DNA of 64,000 nucleotides, from the NCBI GenBank assembly GCA_002307065.1, contig DBTN01000009.1, positions 1 to 64,000 on the forward strand. The letters run 5' to 3'. Position 1 is the stretch's first letter; every line of letters begins with the position of its first letter. The notes below the pieces were generated by a model that was given only the letters and a program-made list of their open reading frames with translations, was not told where the DNA came from and did not search any database. Made by a program: the position numbers and the translations under genes. This document shows, in pieces, positions 17,289 to 25,413 of this stretch. Source of the DNA: Akkermansiaceae bacterium UBA1315. GTDB taxonomy: Bacteria > Verrucomicrobiota > Verrucomicrobiia > Verrucomicrobiales > Akkermansiaceae.

Positions 17289-17999
17289 ATGGGAAGACAT
17301 TTCGAATGCCGCCGCCGGGCGAAGGAATCGCGTTGGGCCACCATGTCCAAAGTGTTTCCAAAACTCGCAAAATCGATCACGCTGGCCGCGAAAAATGGTG
17401 GCCCAGACCCTGAGTCGAACGCCCCGTTGCGAGTCGCAATCAACAACGCGAAGGCGCAAAACCTTTCGAAAGAAAACATCGAAAACGCGATCAAACGCGC
17501 CGCAGGAAAGGACGCCTCGGAAATTTCCGAAGTGTTCTACGAAGGAAAAGGCCCGCACGGATCGCTCTTTTACATCGAATGTGCGACCGACAACACCAAC
17601 CGGACCGTCGGCAACCTCAAAATCATTTTTAACAAAAACGGCGGCCAACTGGTCAACTCCGGCCAGCTCGACTTCATGTTCTCCCGGAAAACGGTGATCG
17701 AATTTCCCGTTCCAGAAGACAAGGAGCTGGAGGAAATCGAGCTGGAGCTGATCGACGCCGGTTTGGAAGAACTGGATGTCGAAGACGGCATCGTATCGGT
17801 GATCGGCGATTACACGAGCTTCGCCAGCCTTTCCCAAGCGGTTGAAACCATGGGTATTTCCGCGACGAAAGCCGGTTTGCAACGGCTTCCCGCACAGCCG
17901 ATCGAGCTAAGCGAAGAGGAAATGGAAGACGTCGAAAAAATCCTGGACCGGATCGAGGATGATGACGACGTGCAGCAGGTTTTCACGAATCTGGCGTAA
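17289..17999 (+). CDS. YebC/PmpR-family (TACO1-like) regulator
   Basis: A 236-residue member of the YebC/PmpR/TACO1 family, described as DNA-binding transcriptional regulators or factors that help ribosomes on difficult sequences. The N-terminus MGRHFECRRRAKE is a variant of the family's MAGHSKW-type opening. It is followed by LAKSITLAAKNGGPDPESN, NLSKENIENAIKRA and YEGKGPHG, all diagnostic, and a Glu-rich C-terminal domain (LSEEEMEDVEKILDRIEDDDDVQQVFTN, in parts). Length matches the family. It is followed by a 325-base non-coding stretch. Confidence 0.93.
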   Translation: MGRHFECRRRAKESRWATMSKVFPKLAKSITLAAKNGGPDPESNAPLRVAINNAKAQNLSKENIENAIKRAAGKDASEISEVFYEGKGPHGSLFYIECATDNTNRTVGNLKIIFNKNGGQLVNSGQLDFMFSRKTVIEFPVPEDKELEEIELELIDAGLEELDVEDGIVSVIGDYTSFASLSQAVETMGISATKAGLQRLPAQPIELSEEEMEDVEKILDRIEDDDDVQQVFTNLA

Positions 18000-18324
18000 A
18001 GGAGCGCGTTCATTCTAAACGCCAGAGCATTTGAAAAAACCATGACCTTCATTCAGAGGACGGGTTATCTCTGGGGAACAGCCAAAACGGCGTGTGTCAT
18101 GGCGTCCACAGCATCCCTCCGGGCCAACGGTCCGTGATTCCTTAGCCTAGGCCAACGGCCTGGGAGATCCCGTTTCCAAATATCTCGCACACCAAAGGTG
18201 GGCGACACCGGTTTCAACATACCGGTCAGCCGAGAGGGAAAACCGGTGCACTGTTTGGAAACTTCGCCGGATTTTCGAATCCGGTTCGAGTTGCGCGTGG
18301 TCCGGTTCCGCGTAATCTAGCGGC
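18000..18324. other. Non-coding stretch with repeat element
   Basis: This gap between the YebC gene and the YugP-type protease holds one dispersed hairpin-rich repeat (18120-18213) and otherwise no recognisable gene. Several ACCGGT hexamers lie at 18208-18245. No tRNA was recognised despite a T-loop-like GGTTCGAGT at ~18283. Confidence 0.6.
18120..18213. repeat. Dispersed hairpin repeat related to the 44.4-45.2 kb array
   Basis: Bases 18120-18147 match the start of the third repeat unit at 45 kb (45000 onward) at all but one position. The following stretch, from the AGGCCAACGGCCT hairpin through GGTGGGCGACACCGG, matches the reverse complement of the second half of the same unit with several differences. 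The element is therefore a shuffled, diverged member of that family. Confidence 0.7.
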
Positions 18325-19059
18325 ATGAATGCAGAAATGATGGTGCTCGCTCAACAAGCAGCCGCTCCGCTCGGGATTTCCATGACCTACTGGATCATCC
18401 TCGGAAGCATGATGCTGGTGAGTTTCCTCGTGAGTGGAACTCTGAAGCGTCGCTTTGCCGAGTATTCGGAAATTCCCCTGCGCGTGACGGGTGCCCAAGT
18501 CGCTGAAGCGATGCTTCGCCAAAACGGAATCACCGACGTCCGGGTGATCAGCACACCCGGCCAACTGACGGACCACTACGACCCGGTTCAAAAAACCGTC
18601 AATCTCAGTGAATCCGTCTACGCCATGAACAACGTCGCCGCAGCGGCCGTCGCTGCCCACGAATGCGGACACGCGATCCAGCACAAACAAGCCTACGTCT
18701 GGCTCGGCATGCGCTCGAAAATGGTCCCCGCCGTGCAATTTTCGAGCAAAATGCTCAACATGATCATGATTGCCAGCCTATTTGGCATGTACTTCATGAA
18801 CAACCCGACGTTCCTCTGGATCTACATCGCGCTTTTCGCCGTGACGACCTTGTTCTCGATCGTGACGCTTCCGGTCGAATTCGACGCCAGCCGTCGCGCG
18901 CTGGTCTGGCTCGAAAGCAGTGGCCTGGCTCAGAGCATGGAACAGGAAAAAGCGAAAAACGCATTGTTCTGGGCCGCGATGACTTACGTCGCCGCAGCTC
19001 TGGGATCGATCGCGATGTTGCTCTACTACATTTCGATGGCCATGGGCCGTCGGGATTGA
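18325..19059 (+). CDS. YugP-type neutral zinc metallopeptidase
   Basis: A 244-residue membrane-bound zinc protease of the YugP (DUF neutral zinc metallopeptidase) family. It has an N-terminal membrane helix (~20-38), the zinc site AAHECGHAIQH near residue 113 (HExxH-like, with a Cys in place of the usual third residue, as in the family), two further membrane helices (~140-158, 162-182), the conserved LPVEFDASRRAL and a last C-terminal helix. Substrates are unknown. A strong hairpin follows 20 bases after the stop. Confidence 0.88.
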   Translation: MNAEMMVLAQQAAAPLGISMTYWIILGSMMLVSFLVSGTLKRRFAEYSEIPLRVTGAQVAEAMLRQNGITDVRVISTPGQLTDHYDPVQKTVNLSESVYAMNNVAAAAVAAHECGHAIQHKQAYVWLGMRSKMVPAVQFSSKMLNMIMIASLFGMYFMNNPTFLWIYIALFAVTTLFSIVTLPVEFDASRRALVWLESSGLAQSMEQEKAKNALFWAAMTYVAAALGSIAMLLYYISMAMGRRD

Positions 19060-19079
19060 TCGGACCGAAAACAAGAGTC

Positions 19080-19109
19080 GGAATCCCGGTAAATGCTCAC
19101 CGGGATTCC
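19080..19109 (+). terminator. Hairpin terminator after YugP-type gene
   Basis: A perfect 11-bp stem (19080-19090 with 19099-19109) encloses an 8-base loop and is followed by TGTTT. It lies 20 bases after the stop. The T-tail is short, so termination is likely but not certain. Confidence 0.6.
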
Positions 19110-19258
19110 TGTTTGGCGCTTGACGCCGGGGCCGCTTTCTGCTGGCGTCCGGCTGTCGACATCTGACAATCAATCGATTGTCGCGTTATTTTGTCGGAAA
19201 GAAATCGCCGCTCCGTGTCGTTTTCTGACATCACCTGCAATCCCGACTCTTAACTTTC

Positions 19259-20770
19259 ATGGACTGGTCTTCTCCTCTTTGGTACGCAAGCTACATCGTT
19301 GTTCTCATCGGCCTCGCCGGTTACGGTTCACACCGGTTGACGATCGTCGCCCTTTATTTGATGCATTCCCGCAAGCATCCGAAACCCAAGGAGTTATTTA
19401 AAGATCTGCCGCTGGTGACGATCCAGCTCCCGGTGTTTAACGAAATGCACGTGGTCGATCGGTTGCTCGAATCCGTCGCCGCTTTGGATTACCCGCAGGA
19501 CAAAATGCAGATCCAACTGCTGGATGATTCCACCGACGAAACCGTCGAAATTTGCCGCACCGGCATCGAACGCCTGAAAAGCCGTGGTTTCGACGCCGAG
19601 CACATCCATCGGACGGACCGGACCGGTTACAAAGCAGGCGCTTTGGAAAACGGCACGCATTTCGCCAAGGGCGAGTTTTTGCTGATTCTCGATGCGGATT
19701 TCGTGCCCAATCCGGACATGCTGCAGAAGACGATCCACTTTTTCACCGACGAAAAAATCGGAATGCTGCAAACGCGCTGGGGTCACCTCAATCGCACGTT
19801 TAACGTTTTGACCCGCATCCAAGCGATGTTCCTCGACGGCCACCTCGAGCTCGAGCAAACCGCGCGCAACCGGTCCGGCCGCTTTTTCACATTCAATGGA
19901 ACCGGCGGCATCTGGCGGAAATCCTGCATCGCCGACGCTGGCGGCTGGGAGCACGACACGCTCACCGAAGACATGGACCTCAGCTACCGCGCCCAACTCA
20001 AAGGCTGGCGCTTCATTTTCCTCAACGACGTCGAAACCCCGGCGGAACTTCCGGTCGACATGGACGGATTCAAGAGCCAGCAACACCGCTGGACCAAAGG
20101 CTCGATCCAAGTCTGCAAAAAAGTCCTGCCTGCGATCTGGAAAAGCAACGTGCCGCTTTTCGTGAAAATGGAAGCAACCGCTCACCTCACGTCGAACTTT
20201 GCCTACCTGCTGTTGATCTGCCTTTGCTTCCTGATTTACCCCAATCAACAAGCGCAGCCGGACTTCGGAAAATTCACCTATTACATCATCAACATCCCGA
20301 TCTTCTTCTTCGCATCGGTATCGGTGATTCTCTTCTACCTCGTTTCCCAAAAAGCGCTCCGCCCGAAATCCTGGTGGAAAGAAATTCCCTACCTTCCACT
20401 GCTTCTCGCGCTTGGGATCGGGATGTCGATCAGCAACGCCAAGGCCGTCATCGAAGCTCTTTTCAACCACCAGAGCGCCTTCGTCCGCACTCCGAAGTAC
20501 GGCATTGAAGGCAAACGCCAGGATTGGAAAAAGAGCAGCTACAAGGCCATGAAGACCCTCACGCCCTTTGTGGAGCTGCTGTTTGGATTCTTTTTCCTCT
20601 TTGTCGTCATCGAGGCCGCGATGAGCGGTCGTTGGTCCTCAGCGATTTTACTCCTTCCGTTCCCCGTCGGCTTCTTCTACACTTCACTTTCTTCCCTAGC
20701 GCGCATGCTTCCTGCTGGGTCGTCTACTCCCCCCGAAACCAATGTCACCCACAAAGATATCAATACATGA
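19259..20770 (+). CDS. Family 2 glycosyltransferase, cellulose-synthase-like
   Basis: A 503-residue processive-type GT2 membrane glycosyltransferase. An N-terminal membrane helix (~8-30) precedes the catalytic domain with LLDDSTDET, LILDADFVPN, TEDMDLSYR and QQHRW, the D,D,D,QxxRW set of cellulose/chitin/mannan synthases. Four to five membrane helices follow (~305-330, 340-360, 375-395, 435-475). The product polysaccharide cannot be told from sequence. The stop overlaps the start of the L,D-transpeptidase gene (ATGA), which suggests coupled envelope functions. Confidence 0.9.
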   Translation: MDWSSPLWYASYIVVLIGLAGYGSHRLTIVALYLMHSRKHPKPKELFKDLPLVTIQLPVFNEMHVVDRLLESVAALDYPQDKMQIQLLDDSTDETVEICRTGIERLKSRGFDAEHIHRTDRTGYKAGALENGTHFAKGEFLLILDADFVPNPDMLQKTIHFFTDEKIGMLQTRWGHLNRTFNVLTRIQAMFLDGHLELEQTARNRSGRFFTFNGTGGIWRKSCIADAGGWEHDTLTEDMDLSYRAQLKGWRFIFLNDVETPAELPVDMDGFKSQQHRWTKGSIQVCKKVLPAIWKSNVPLFVKMEATAHLTSNFAYLLLICLCFLIYPNQQAQPDFGKFTYYIINIPIFFFASVSVILFYLVSQKALRPKSWWKEIPYLPLLLALGIGMSISNAKAVIEALFNHQSAFVRTPKYGIEGKRQDWKKSSYKAMKTLTPFVELLFGFFFLFVVIEAAMSGRWSSAILLLPFPVGFFYTSLSSLARMLPAGSSTPPETNVTHKDINT

Positions 20771-21390
20771 TTCTGAGACTTTCGGGAAATCTTGTTCTGG
20801 CGGTACTTAGCCTAGTACTGGCCGGCGGCCTTACCAGTTGCTCCACCGTACTAAAAGACGATCATAATAAAATGATCGTCAGCGTCCGGGATCAAAAAAT
20901 GCTGCTCCTCCGCGACGGCAAACCGGTCAAAGCCTACAAGGTTTCCACTTCGAAATTCGGCCTCGGAGATCGTCCCGGCAGCAACCGCACGCCGATTGGA
21001 AGAATGGAAATCGCCCGTAAAATCGGCGGTAACGCCGCTCCTGGCGCGGTTTTCAAAAGTCGTAAACTCACCGGCGAGGTTCTTCGGCCAAACGCACCTG
21101 GCCGCGACCCGATCGTCAGCCGGATTTTGTGGCTGACCGGCACCGAACCTCACAACCAAAACGCCTTCCGGCGTTTCATTTACATCCATGGCACCCCCGA
21201 AGAGCGCCGCCTCGGAACACCCGCTTCTTACGGATGTATCCGGATGGGTGCCCGCGATGTCGTTGACCTCTACAATCGTGTCGGAACCGGCGCGGAAGTT
21301 CAAATCATCCGCGGATCTCTGACTCATACCAAAGCCGGGCAATCCTACACTTACAACCGCATCCGGACCGCCGGCGACGGTGGAGCATGA
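20767..21390 (+). CDS. L,D-transpeptidase lipoprotein (YkuD domain)
   Basis: A 207-residue lipoprotein that is expected to crosslink peptidoglycan or attach proteins to it in the periplasm. The signal peptide ends in the lipobox LTSC (Cys ~26). The YkuD domain follows, with RTPIGRMEIARK, IYIHGTPEE and the catalytic SYGCIRMGARDV (Cys nucleophile, upstream His). I chose the ATG at 20767 overlapping the upstream stop; the longer open frame lies inside the glycosyltransferase gene. Confidence 0.92.
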   Translation: MILRLSGNLVLAVLSLVLAGGLTSCSTVLKDDHNKMIVSVRDQKMLLLRDGKPVKAYKVSTSKFGLGDRPGSNRTPIGRMEIARKIGGNAAPGAVFKSRKLTGEVLRPNAPGRDPIVSRILWLTGTEPHNQNAFRRFIYIHGTPEERRLGTPASYGCIRMGARDVVDLYNRVGTGAEVQIIRGSLTHTKAGQSYTYNRIRTAGDGGA

Positions 21391-21408
21391 AAATTGCTAA
21401 AGACAAGC

Positions 21409-21436
21409 TTGACACTCACATAAAATTTTATATTTT
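21409..21436 (+). promoter_or_regulatory. Candidate rpsT promoter
   Basis: A perfect TTGACA (21409-21414) is followed by a 16-base spacer and TATTTT (21431-21436) in a very AT-rich stretch. It lies 44 bases before the rpsT start, the best sigma-70-like promoter I found in the window, as expected for a ribosomal protein gene. Confidence 0.7.
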
Positions 21437-21479
21437 CCTCCGCCCGCCGTCAAACGAGCGATAATTTTCCAAAACGACC

Positions 21480-21743
21480 ATGGCCAACCACAAATCTTCC
21501 ATCAAGCGCGCACGTCAGACCATCGTTCGCACTGAGCGCAACCGCGCGGAAAAAAGCCGCTTCAAGACCCTTCGCAAGAATGCTCTTGCTGCCATCGCCA
21601 GCGGTGACAAAGAAGCTGCGGTCAAAGCCACTTCCGCTTTCGCCTCCGTCATCGACAAGGCCGCCAAGCGCAACCTCGTTCACCCGAACAAGGCTGCAAA
21701 CCTCAAGAGCAAGACTGCCAAGGCTCTGGCCGCGATTGCCTAA
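21480..21743 (+). CDS. rpsT: 30S ribosomal protein S20
   Basis: An 87-residue, highly basic helical protein that binds 16S rRNA early in 30S assembly. It shows the family pattern MANHKSSIKRARQ, ERNRAEKSRFKTL, a central acidic turn and the C-terminal KAAKRNLVHPNKAANLKSK. Lys, Arg and Ala dominate. It has its own strong promoter and a terminator after the stop, so it is a single-gene transcript. Confidence 0.97.
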   Translation: MANHKSSIKRARQTIVRTERNRAEKSRFKTLRKNALAAIASGDKEAAVKATSAFASVIDKAAKRNLVHPNKAANLKSKTAKALAAIA

Positions 21744-21778
21744 TTCTTTCTAACCGGCTCGACCGGAAAAACGAAATT

Positions 21779-21810
21779 AAGCGGACCGGTCTCCCGGTGC
21801 CGCTTTTTTT
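21779..21810 (+). terminator. Rho-independent terminator after rpsT
   Basis: A GC-rich stem (GCGGACCGG with CCGGTGCCGC, one bulge) is followed directly by seven T residues (21804-21810). It lies 36 bases after the rpsT stop and is a good intrinsic terminator. Confidence 0.8.
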
Positions 21811-21815
21811 ATATC

Positions 21816-22046
21816 ATGTCCTCTTCGCCCTCCCCATCGCGCGCCGAGACAGCGGCGAAAATCGCTGCCAACCCTTCCGCCTACAAGGTCTGCGAAGGTT
21901 GTGATTCCATTGTCGGAAGCGGCGCCGCCCTCTGTCCGAACTGCCACAGCTTTCGTTTTGATGCGACTGCGGAAAAAGTGATCCGCCAGGCGCACTTGTT
22001 GGGCTCCCGAGAACAGACCTCGGTGACGGCAGACGATTTGGGATAA
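21816..22046 (+). CDS. Small zinc-ribbon protein
   Basis: A 76-residue protein with one predicted zinc ribbon: YKVCEGCDSIV and ALCPNCHSF give two CxxC pairs about 15 residues apart. A helical tail follows (EKVIRQAHLLGSRE). The function is unknown; such ribbons bind nucleic acid or protein. It begins right after the rpsT terminator and precedes the DUF1802 gene by 53 bases. Confidence 0.75.
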   Translation: MSSSPSPSRAETAAKIAANPSAYKVCEGCDSIVGSGAALCPNCHSFRFDATAEKVIRQAHLLGSREQTSVTADDLG

Positions 22047-22099
22047 AAATCCGACGGGTCTTTCTGGACTCTTCCGTCCGGATTCTGGATTCTCCACAG

Positions 22100-22678
22100 A
22101 TGAACATCGGCTTCAAGGAGTGGCAGGTGGTATGCGAGGCACTCGCGACCGGTCGGCAATCGATTCTCCTCCGCAAAGGTGGAATTCACGAAGGCCGCAA
22201 AGGATTTTCCTTCGCCCATGATTCGTTTTTCCTTTTCCCGACCCGTTTTCACACGACCGGCGACCAAGTCCGCGAAGGTGAAGTCACCGTGATGCCGGAG
22301 TGGCAGCCGGGCGACACCATCCGCATCACCCACCACGCCGAGGCTTTGTGGGCCATCACTCTGACCGATTGGGAAAAAGTCGCGGAAATGGAACCTTTCC
22401 ACATCTATTCGGAGAAAACCGTGCACGACCGGTTTGACTGGGAGGGCAAAGGCATGGCTTCCGGAAGCATCCACGTCGCCCTGGTCCGCGTGCGTGAGCT
22501 GGCAGAACCCTGGGAGTTTCCTTACGAAGCCAAATACGGCGGTTGCCGCAGCTGGATCCATCTGCCCGACCCACCAGCCGATTGGCTGGAATCCGCCAAA
22601 CCTGTTTTAGGCGACGACACGCTGGCCACCCTGCATGACCGGTTGAAGCCAGAGGCTTCCCCTGAATCTATGAGTTGA
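22100..22678 (+). CDS. DUF1802 family protein
   Basis: A 192-residue cytoplasmic protein of the DUF1802 family. It has the characteristic opening GFKEWQVVCEALATGRQSILLRKGGI (in parts), the FLFPTRFHTTGDQV stretch and the later WTITLTDWEKVAEM-like helix followed by the aromatic, proline-rich end CRSWIHLPDP. No function is established. Its stop overlaps the 3' end of the convergent lpxD by 11 bases. Confidence 0.82.
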   Translation: MNIGFKEWQVVCEALATGRQSILLRKGGIHEGRKGFSFAHDSFFLFPTRFHTTGDQVREGEVTVMPEWQPGDTIRITHHAEALWAITLTDWEKVAEMEPFHIYSEKTVHDRFDWEGKGMASGSIHVALVRVRELAEPWEFPYEAKYGGCRSWIHLPDPPADWLESAKPVLGDDTLATLHDRLKPEASPESMS

Positions 22679-23699
22679 TCGCCTTTTCCAAGGCTTTCAC
22701 CCGATCCACCAGCTTCGCGAGACGGCGGAGCTGGACCTGCATCTTCATTTCCTCACGCATCGGTTGCGCAGGTTTTCCGGCATACATTTCACCGCCGGGA
22801 AGATCCGCAGTGACACCGGTTCGCGCGGTGAGAATCGCCTTTGAGCCGACGGTGACGTGACCGACAATGCCAACTTGCGCAGCGGCAGTCACGTAGTCCT
22901 CAAGCTTCGAGCTGCCTGCGATACCGCTTTGAGAGATGATCAGGCAATGTTTGCCGACGACCACGTTGTGGCCGATCTGGACCAAATTGTCGATTTTGCA
23001 TCCTTCGCCGATCTGGGTTTTCCCAAAACGCGCCCGGTCGATCGTCGTATTGGCACCGATTTCCACGTCGTCGCCAATTTCCACGATTCCGACCTGGTCG
23101 ATCTTGACGTGGCGTCCGTTTGAAAATTCATAACCGTAGCCATCCGAGCCAATGACAGCGCCCGGTTGGAGAATCACCCGGTTCCCTAAAACGCAACGTT
23201 CGCGAAGGGTGACATTCGCCATGATCCGGCAGTTTTCGCCAATCACGACATGTTCTCCAATCACGGCATTCGGACCAATTTCCGTCCCGTTTCCGATCCG
23301 CGCGCCCGCCAGGACAACCGCGCCAGGATGAACCCGGACTTGAGCGGGATCCAAAACCGCGCCTTCATCGACAAACGCCCGCGGATGAATGCCCGGCTCA
23401 AACTCCTTGGATGCAGCGGCGAAGTGCTTGACGATCGCGCCGAATGCCAGCGAAGGATTTTCCACCACGATTAACGCGGTGGTTTCCGGGCCTCCGGTTT
23501 CACCCCTCGCAGCGATGACCGCTCCCGCTTGGGTCGTTGCCAATTGACTGCGATATTTTTCGTTTCCGAGGAAACTGATCTCGGCTGGACCCGCAGCGTC
23601 GAGAGACGCGACACCGGTCAAAGACAAATCGAGCCCGCCCCGGACGATGTCACCATCGGCCAATCGGGCGAGCTCGGAAAGCGTAAGGGCGAAAGCCAA
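22668..23699 (-). CDS. lpxD: UDP-3-O-acylglucosamine N-acyltransferase LpxD
   Basis: LpxD adds the second hydroxyacyl chain in lipid A synthesis. The N-terminal uridine-binding domain is followed by a left-handed beta helix of hexapeptide repeats (IGPNAVIGEHVVIGENC type), with the catalytic His in IGHNVVVG and a C-terminal helical bundle. I chose TTG at 23699, which gives 343 residues, the usual length, and lies in the gap after skp; longer frames run into skp. No SD is visible. The skp-lpxD pair is a common lipid A/envelope linkage, but lpxA and fabZ are absent. Confidence 0.93.
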   Translation of the reverse strand: MAFALTLSELARLADGDIVRGGLDLSLTGVASLDAAGPAEISFLGNEKYRSQLATTQAGAVIAARGETGGPETTALIVVENPSLAFGAIVKHFAAASKEFEPGIHPRAFVDEGAVLDPAQVRVHPGAVVLAGARIGNGTEIGPNAVIGEHVVIGENCRIMANVTLRERCVLGNRVILQPGAVIGSDGYGYEFSNGRHVKIDQVGIVEIGDDVEIGANTTIDRARFGKTQIGEGCKIDNLVQIGHNVVVGKHCLIISQSGIAGSSKLEDYVTAAAQVGIVGHVTVGSKAILTARTGVTADLPGGEMYAGKPAQPMREEMKMQVQLRRLAKLVDRVKALEKAINS

Positions 23700-23724
23700 T
23701 TGAGAAAATGAGCTAAAACCTGAA

Positions 23725-24378
23725 TTACTCCGCGCCTTCTTTGGCAGGCTCTTCGGCCGCTGGGATCTCAGGAGCATCGCCTTCCGCAGGAAGGGATTCG
23801 GCAGGAGCATCCTTATTGAGGTCTTTCAGCAAGCCGGCGGTGATGTCGGTTGCATCCTTGGTGTAGAGCAGGAAAGGAACTTGCGAGGTGCTGAGACCGG
23901 ATTTGTCGAACACGTAGTCGTAGTTATCCGTTTTTGCCTGCTCTTCGACGAGCTTGCGGATTTCTTCGAGAATGCCCTTCATGCGTTGCACCATTTTCTC
24001 GTTGAGAGCTTGGTTACGGCGTTGGAGGAACTCGCGGCGCTCGCGATCGAGAGCGATGCCCTCTTGCTGTTGCATCTGCCAGTCTTTGAAAAGAGCCTGC
24101 TTGCGAGTGTCGTTGATCGCAGGGTCTTCGAGCTGCTTACGGAGATTGCCAAGATTGTTCTCCAACTCGCGGATGCGAGCCAGACGCTCGTTGTTATCCT
24201 TCTGAATGCGGGCGCGCTCGACGTTGATCTGCTTCTGAGCTTCGTTGGTGCGATAGTACTGCTTGAAAAGCTCCTGCATATCGACGGTAGCGATCTTCAG
24301 TTTGCCTTCTTGGGCGGCGGCAAATGTCACCATCGAGGCGGCAAATGCCATGGCAAGGAAACGACGAATAATGGTCAT
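23725..24378 (-). CDS. OmpH/Skp-family periplasmic chaperone
   Basis: A 217-residue exported chaperone that in relatives holds unfolded outer-membrane proteins. The signal peptide ends at AAAQE (~22). The start of the mature part, LKIATVDMQELFKQYYRT, is typical of OmpH/Skp. Residues ~45-140 are a long charged coiled coil (the tentacles), followed by DNYDYVFDKSG and a Pro/Glu-rich tail. The upstream region is 224 bases shared with a divergent small lipoprotein. lpxD lies 25 bases downstream on the same strand. Confidence 0.9.
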   Translation of the reverse strand: MTIIRRFLAMAFAASMVTFAAAQEGKLKIATVDMQELFKQYYRTNEAQKQINVERARIQKDNNERLARIRELENNLGNLRKQLEDPAINDTRKQALFKDWQMQQQEGIALDRERREFLQRRNQALNEKMVQRMKGILEEIRKLVEEQAKTDNYDYVFDKSGLSTSQVPFLLYTKDATDITAGLLKDLNKDAPAESLPAEGDAPEIPAAEEPAKEGAE

Positions 24379-24519
24379 CTTGGGAATAGGGGTTAAGTCC
24401 GATGCGAACGTTAGGCCCGGAACGTGTACTTAAACTCCGGTGGCGTCAACGCCCATCCTCGCTCCTTTCCCGGCTGAACACCAGGTCCTTCCCATGTCGG
24501 GAGTGAATCGCTTTTCCCC

Positions 24520-24547
24520 TTGCAGCCGACACCGCGGTCGCTAATCT
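24520..24547 (+). promoter_or_regulatory. Possible promoter for small lipoprotein genes
   Basis: TTGCAG (24520-24525), a 16-base spacer and TAATCT (24542-24547) lie 55 bases upstream of the first small lipoprotein gene. The match is reasonable but not strong. Confidence 0.4.
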
Positions 24548-24602
24548 CGCAATAGTCCGTGTGATTCCCATGCGGTCGAACCTAATCCAATCCTACTAAC
24601 CC

Positions 24603-24725
24603 ATGAAAATGATCAAAATCGCTCTTCTTGCTTCTTGCGCAGCCGCCGCACTCGTAAGCGCTTCATGCTGCCCGAATTCCGCGCCGGCTCCTACCCAACC
24701 GACCTATCAAGCTCCTTCGAAGTAA
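24603..24725 (+). CDS. Very small Cys-rich lipoprotein (40 residues)
   Basis: A 40-residue frame with a complete lipoprotein signal: basic start (MKMIKIA), hydrophobic core and a lipobox ending VSASCC (Cys ~22 and 23). Only about 18 residues remain after the lipidated Cys, rich in Pro, Ala, Thr and Gln. Function is unknown. It is too short for most gene finders but has a plausible promoter, and a second similar gene follows 56 bases on. Confidence 0.65.
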   Translation: MKMIKIALLASCAAAALVSASCCPNSAPAPTQPTYQAPSK

Positions 24726-24781
24726 TTCTTCGATCTTGCCTTCTGAATCGGCGTATTTAAAAAACCTATAACTTCGACCTC

Positions 24782-24940
24782 ATGACACGCACACTTCTTG
24801 TTTTTGCCGCAACCGCCTTCGCTTTCATCTCAGCCTCGTGCTGCTGCACAAGTGACTCAAAGCCACCCGGCCTTCGTCCACTTCCGCAATTTCAAGAAAT
24901 CCAGTCAACCGCGCCTGCGGAAGTCGAATACACCAAATAG
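24782..24940 (+). CDS. Very small Cys-rich lipoprotein (52 residues)
   Basis: A 52-residue frame with signal core TLLVFAATAFAFI and a lipobox ending SASCCCT (Cys ~20-22). The mature peptide is about 32 residues of Pro, Gln and Glu-containing sequence. It resembles the preceding small lipoprotein in layout and is followed 31 bases later by an intrinsic terminator, supporting a two-gene transcript. No family is recognised. Confidence 0.65.
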   Translation: MTRTLLVFAATAFAFISASCCCTSDSKPPGLRPLPQFQEIQSTAPAEVEYTK

Positions 24941-24971
24941 TCTTCGCCGATTTTTCGAAAAACCCAAATCC

Positions 24972-25002
24972 AAGCGCTCTCCCATTTGGGAGGCGCTTTT
25001 TT
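24972..25002 (+). terminator. Rho-independent terminator after small lipoproteins
   Basis: AGCGC plus CTCCC (24973-24983, one bulged T) pair with GGGAG plus GCGCT (24988-24997) around a 4-base loop, followed by a run of T. It lies 31 bases after the second small lipoprotein gene. Confidence 0.8.
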
Positions 25003-25090
25003 GTTGTCCGAAGTGGAGAGTTTTGACTAAAAAGATTCCGCATTTCACCCACTCCACGGAGACAAACCGGTTCCTGTCCTTTTTGATTCC

Positions 25091-25309
25091 ATGAAACAGC
25101 CCTCCCCCGCCAAGCCCAAATTTGAAGGCGGTTTAAAACACTACCACCGCCGGAGCGGCGTGCAACGTCGTGTCGGCTGGGACGAATGGGCGGAAAGCCA
25201 TTCCAAACGGCGCCATTATCCGTGGGGGAAAATCCTTCTTGTCACGCTGTCTTTACTGGTTCTCGGCATCATCATCGCCGGTTTGGCGATCGAGCTCGCT
25301 CCGAACTGA
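25091..25309 (+). CDS. Small single-span membrane protein
   Basis: A 72-residue protein with a basic, aromatic N-terminal half (HYHRRSGVQRRVGWDEW, SKRRHYPW) and one C-terminal transmembrane helix (ILLVTLSLLVLGIIIAGLAI, ~48-67). The layout suggests a cytoplasmic basic domain tethered to the inner membrane. No family or function is recognised. It stands 105 bases before leuC on the same strand. Confidence 0.65.
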   Translation: MKQPSPAKPKFEGGLKHYHRRSGVQRRVGWDEWAESHSKRRHYPWGKILLVTLSLLVLGIIIAGLAIELAPN

Positions 25310-25413
25310 TTTCGCAAACGGGATTTCTGTGCCGATTTTCGATGCGGCTTTGACATTTTTCCCAACCGTAGGCACGTTCCGGCCCCGCCGCAAACCACGG
25401 CAGGTCAATTCAT

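Noticed and set aside
18271..18300. tRNA-like T-loop sequence GGTTCGAGT
   Set aside because: No acceptor, D or anticodon arms can be built around it.
19394..20470. 358-codon minus-strand frame
   Set aside because: It is antisense to the GT2 glycosyltransferase gene, whose motifs are intact.
25350..25378. TTGACA box upstream of leuC
   Set aside because: The nearest -10-like sequence is at a 13-base spacing and poorly matched.
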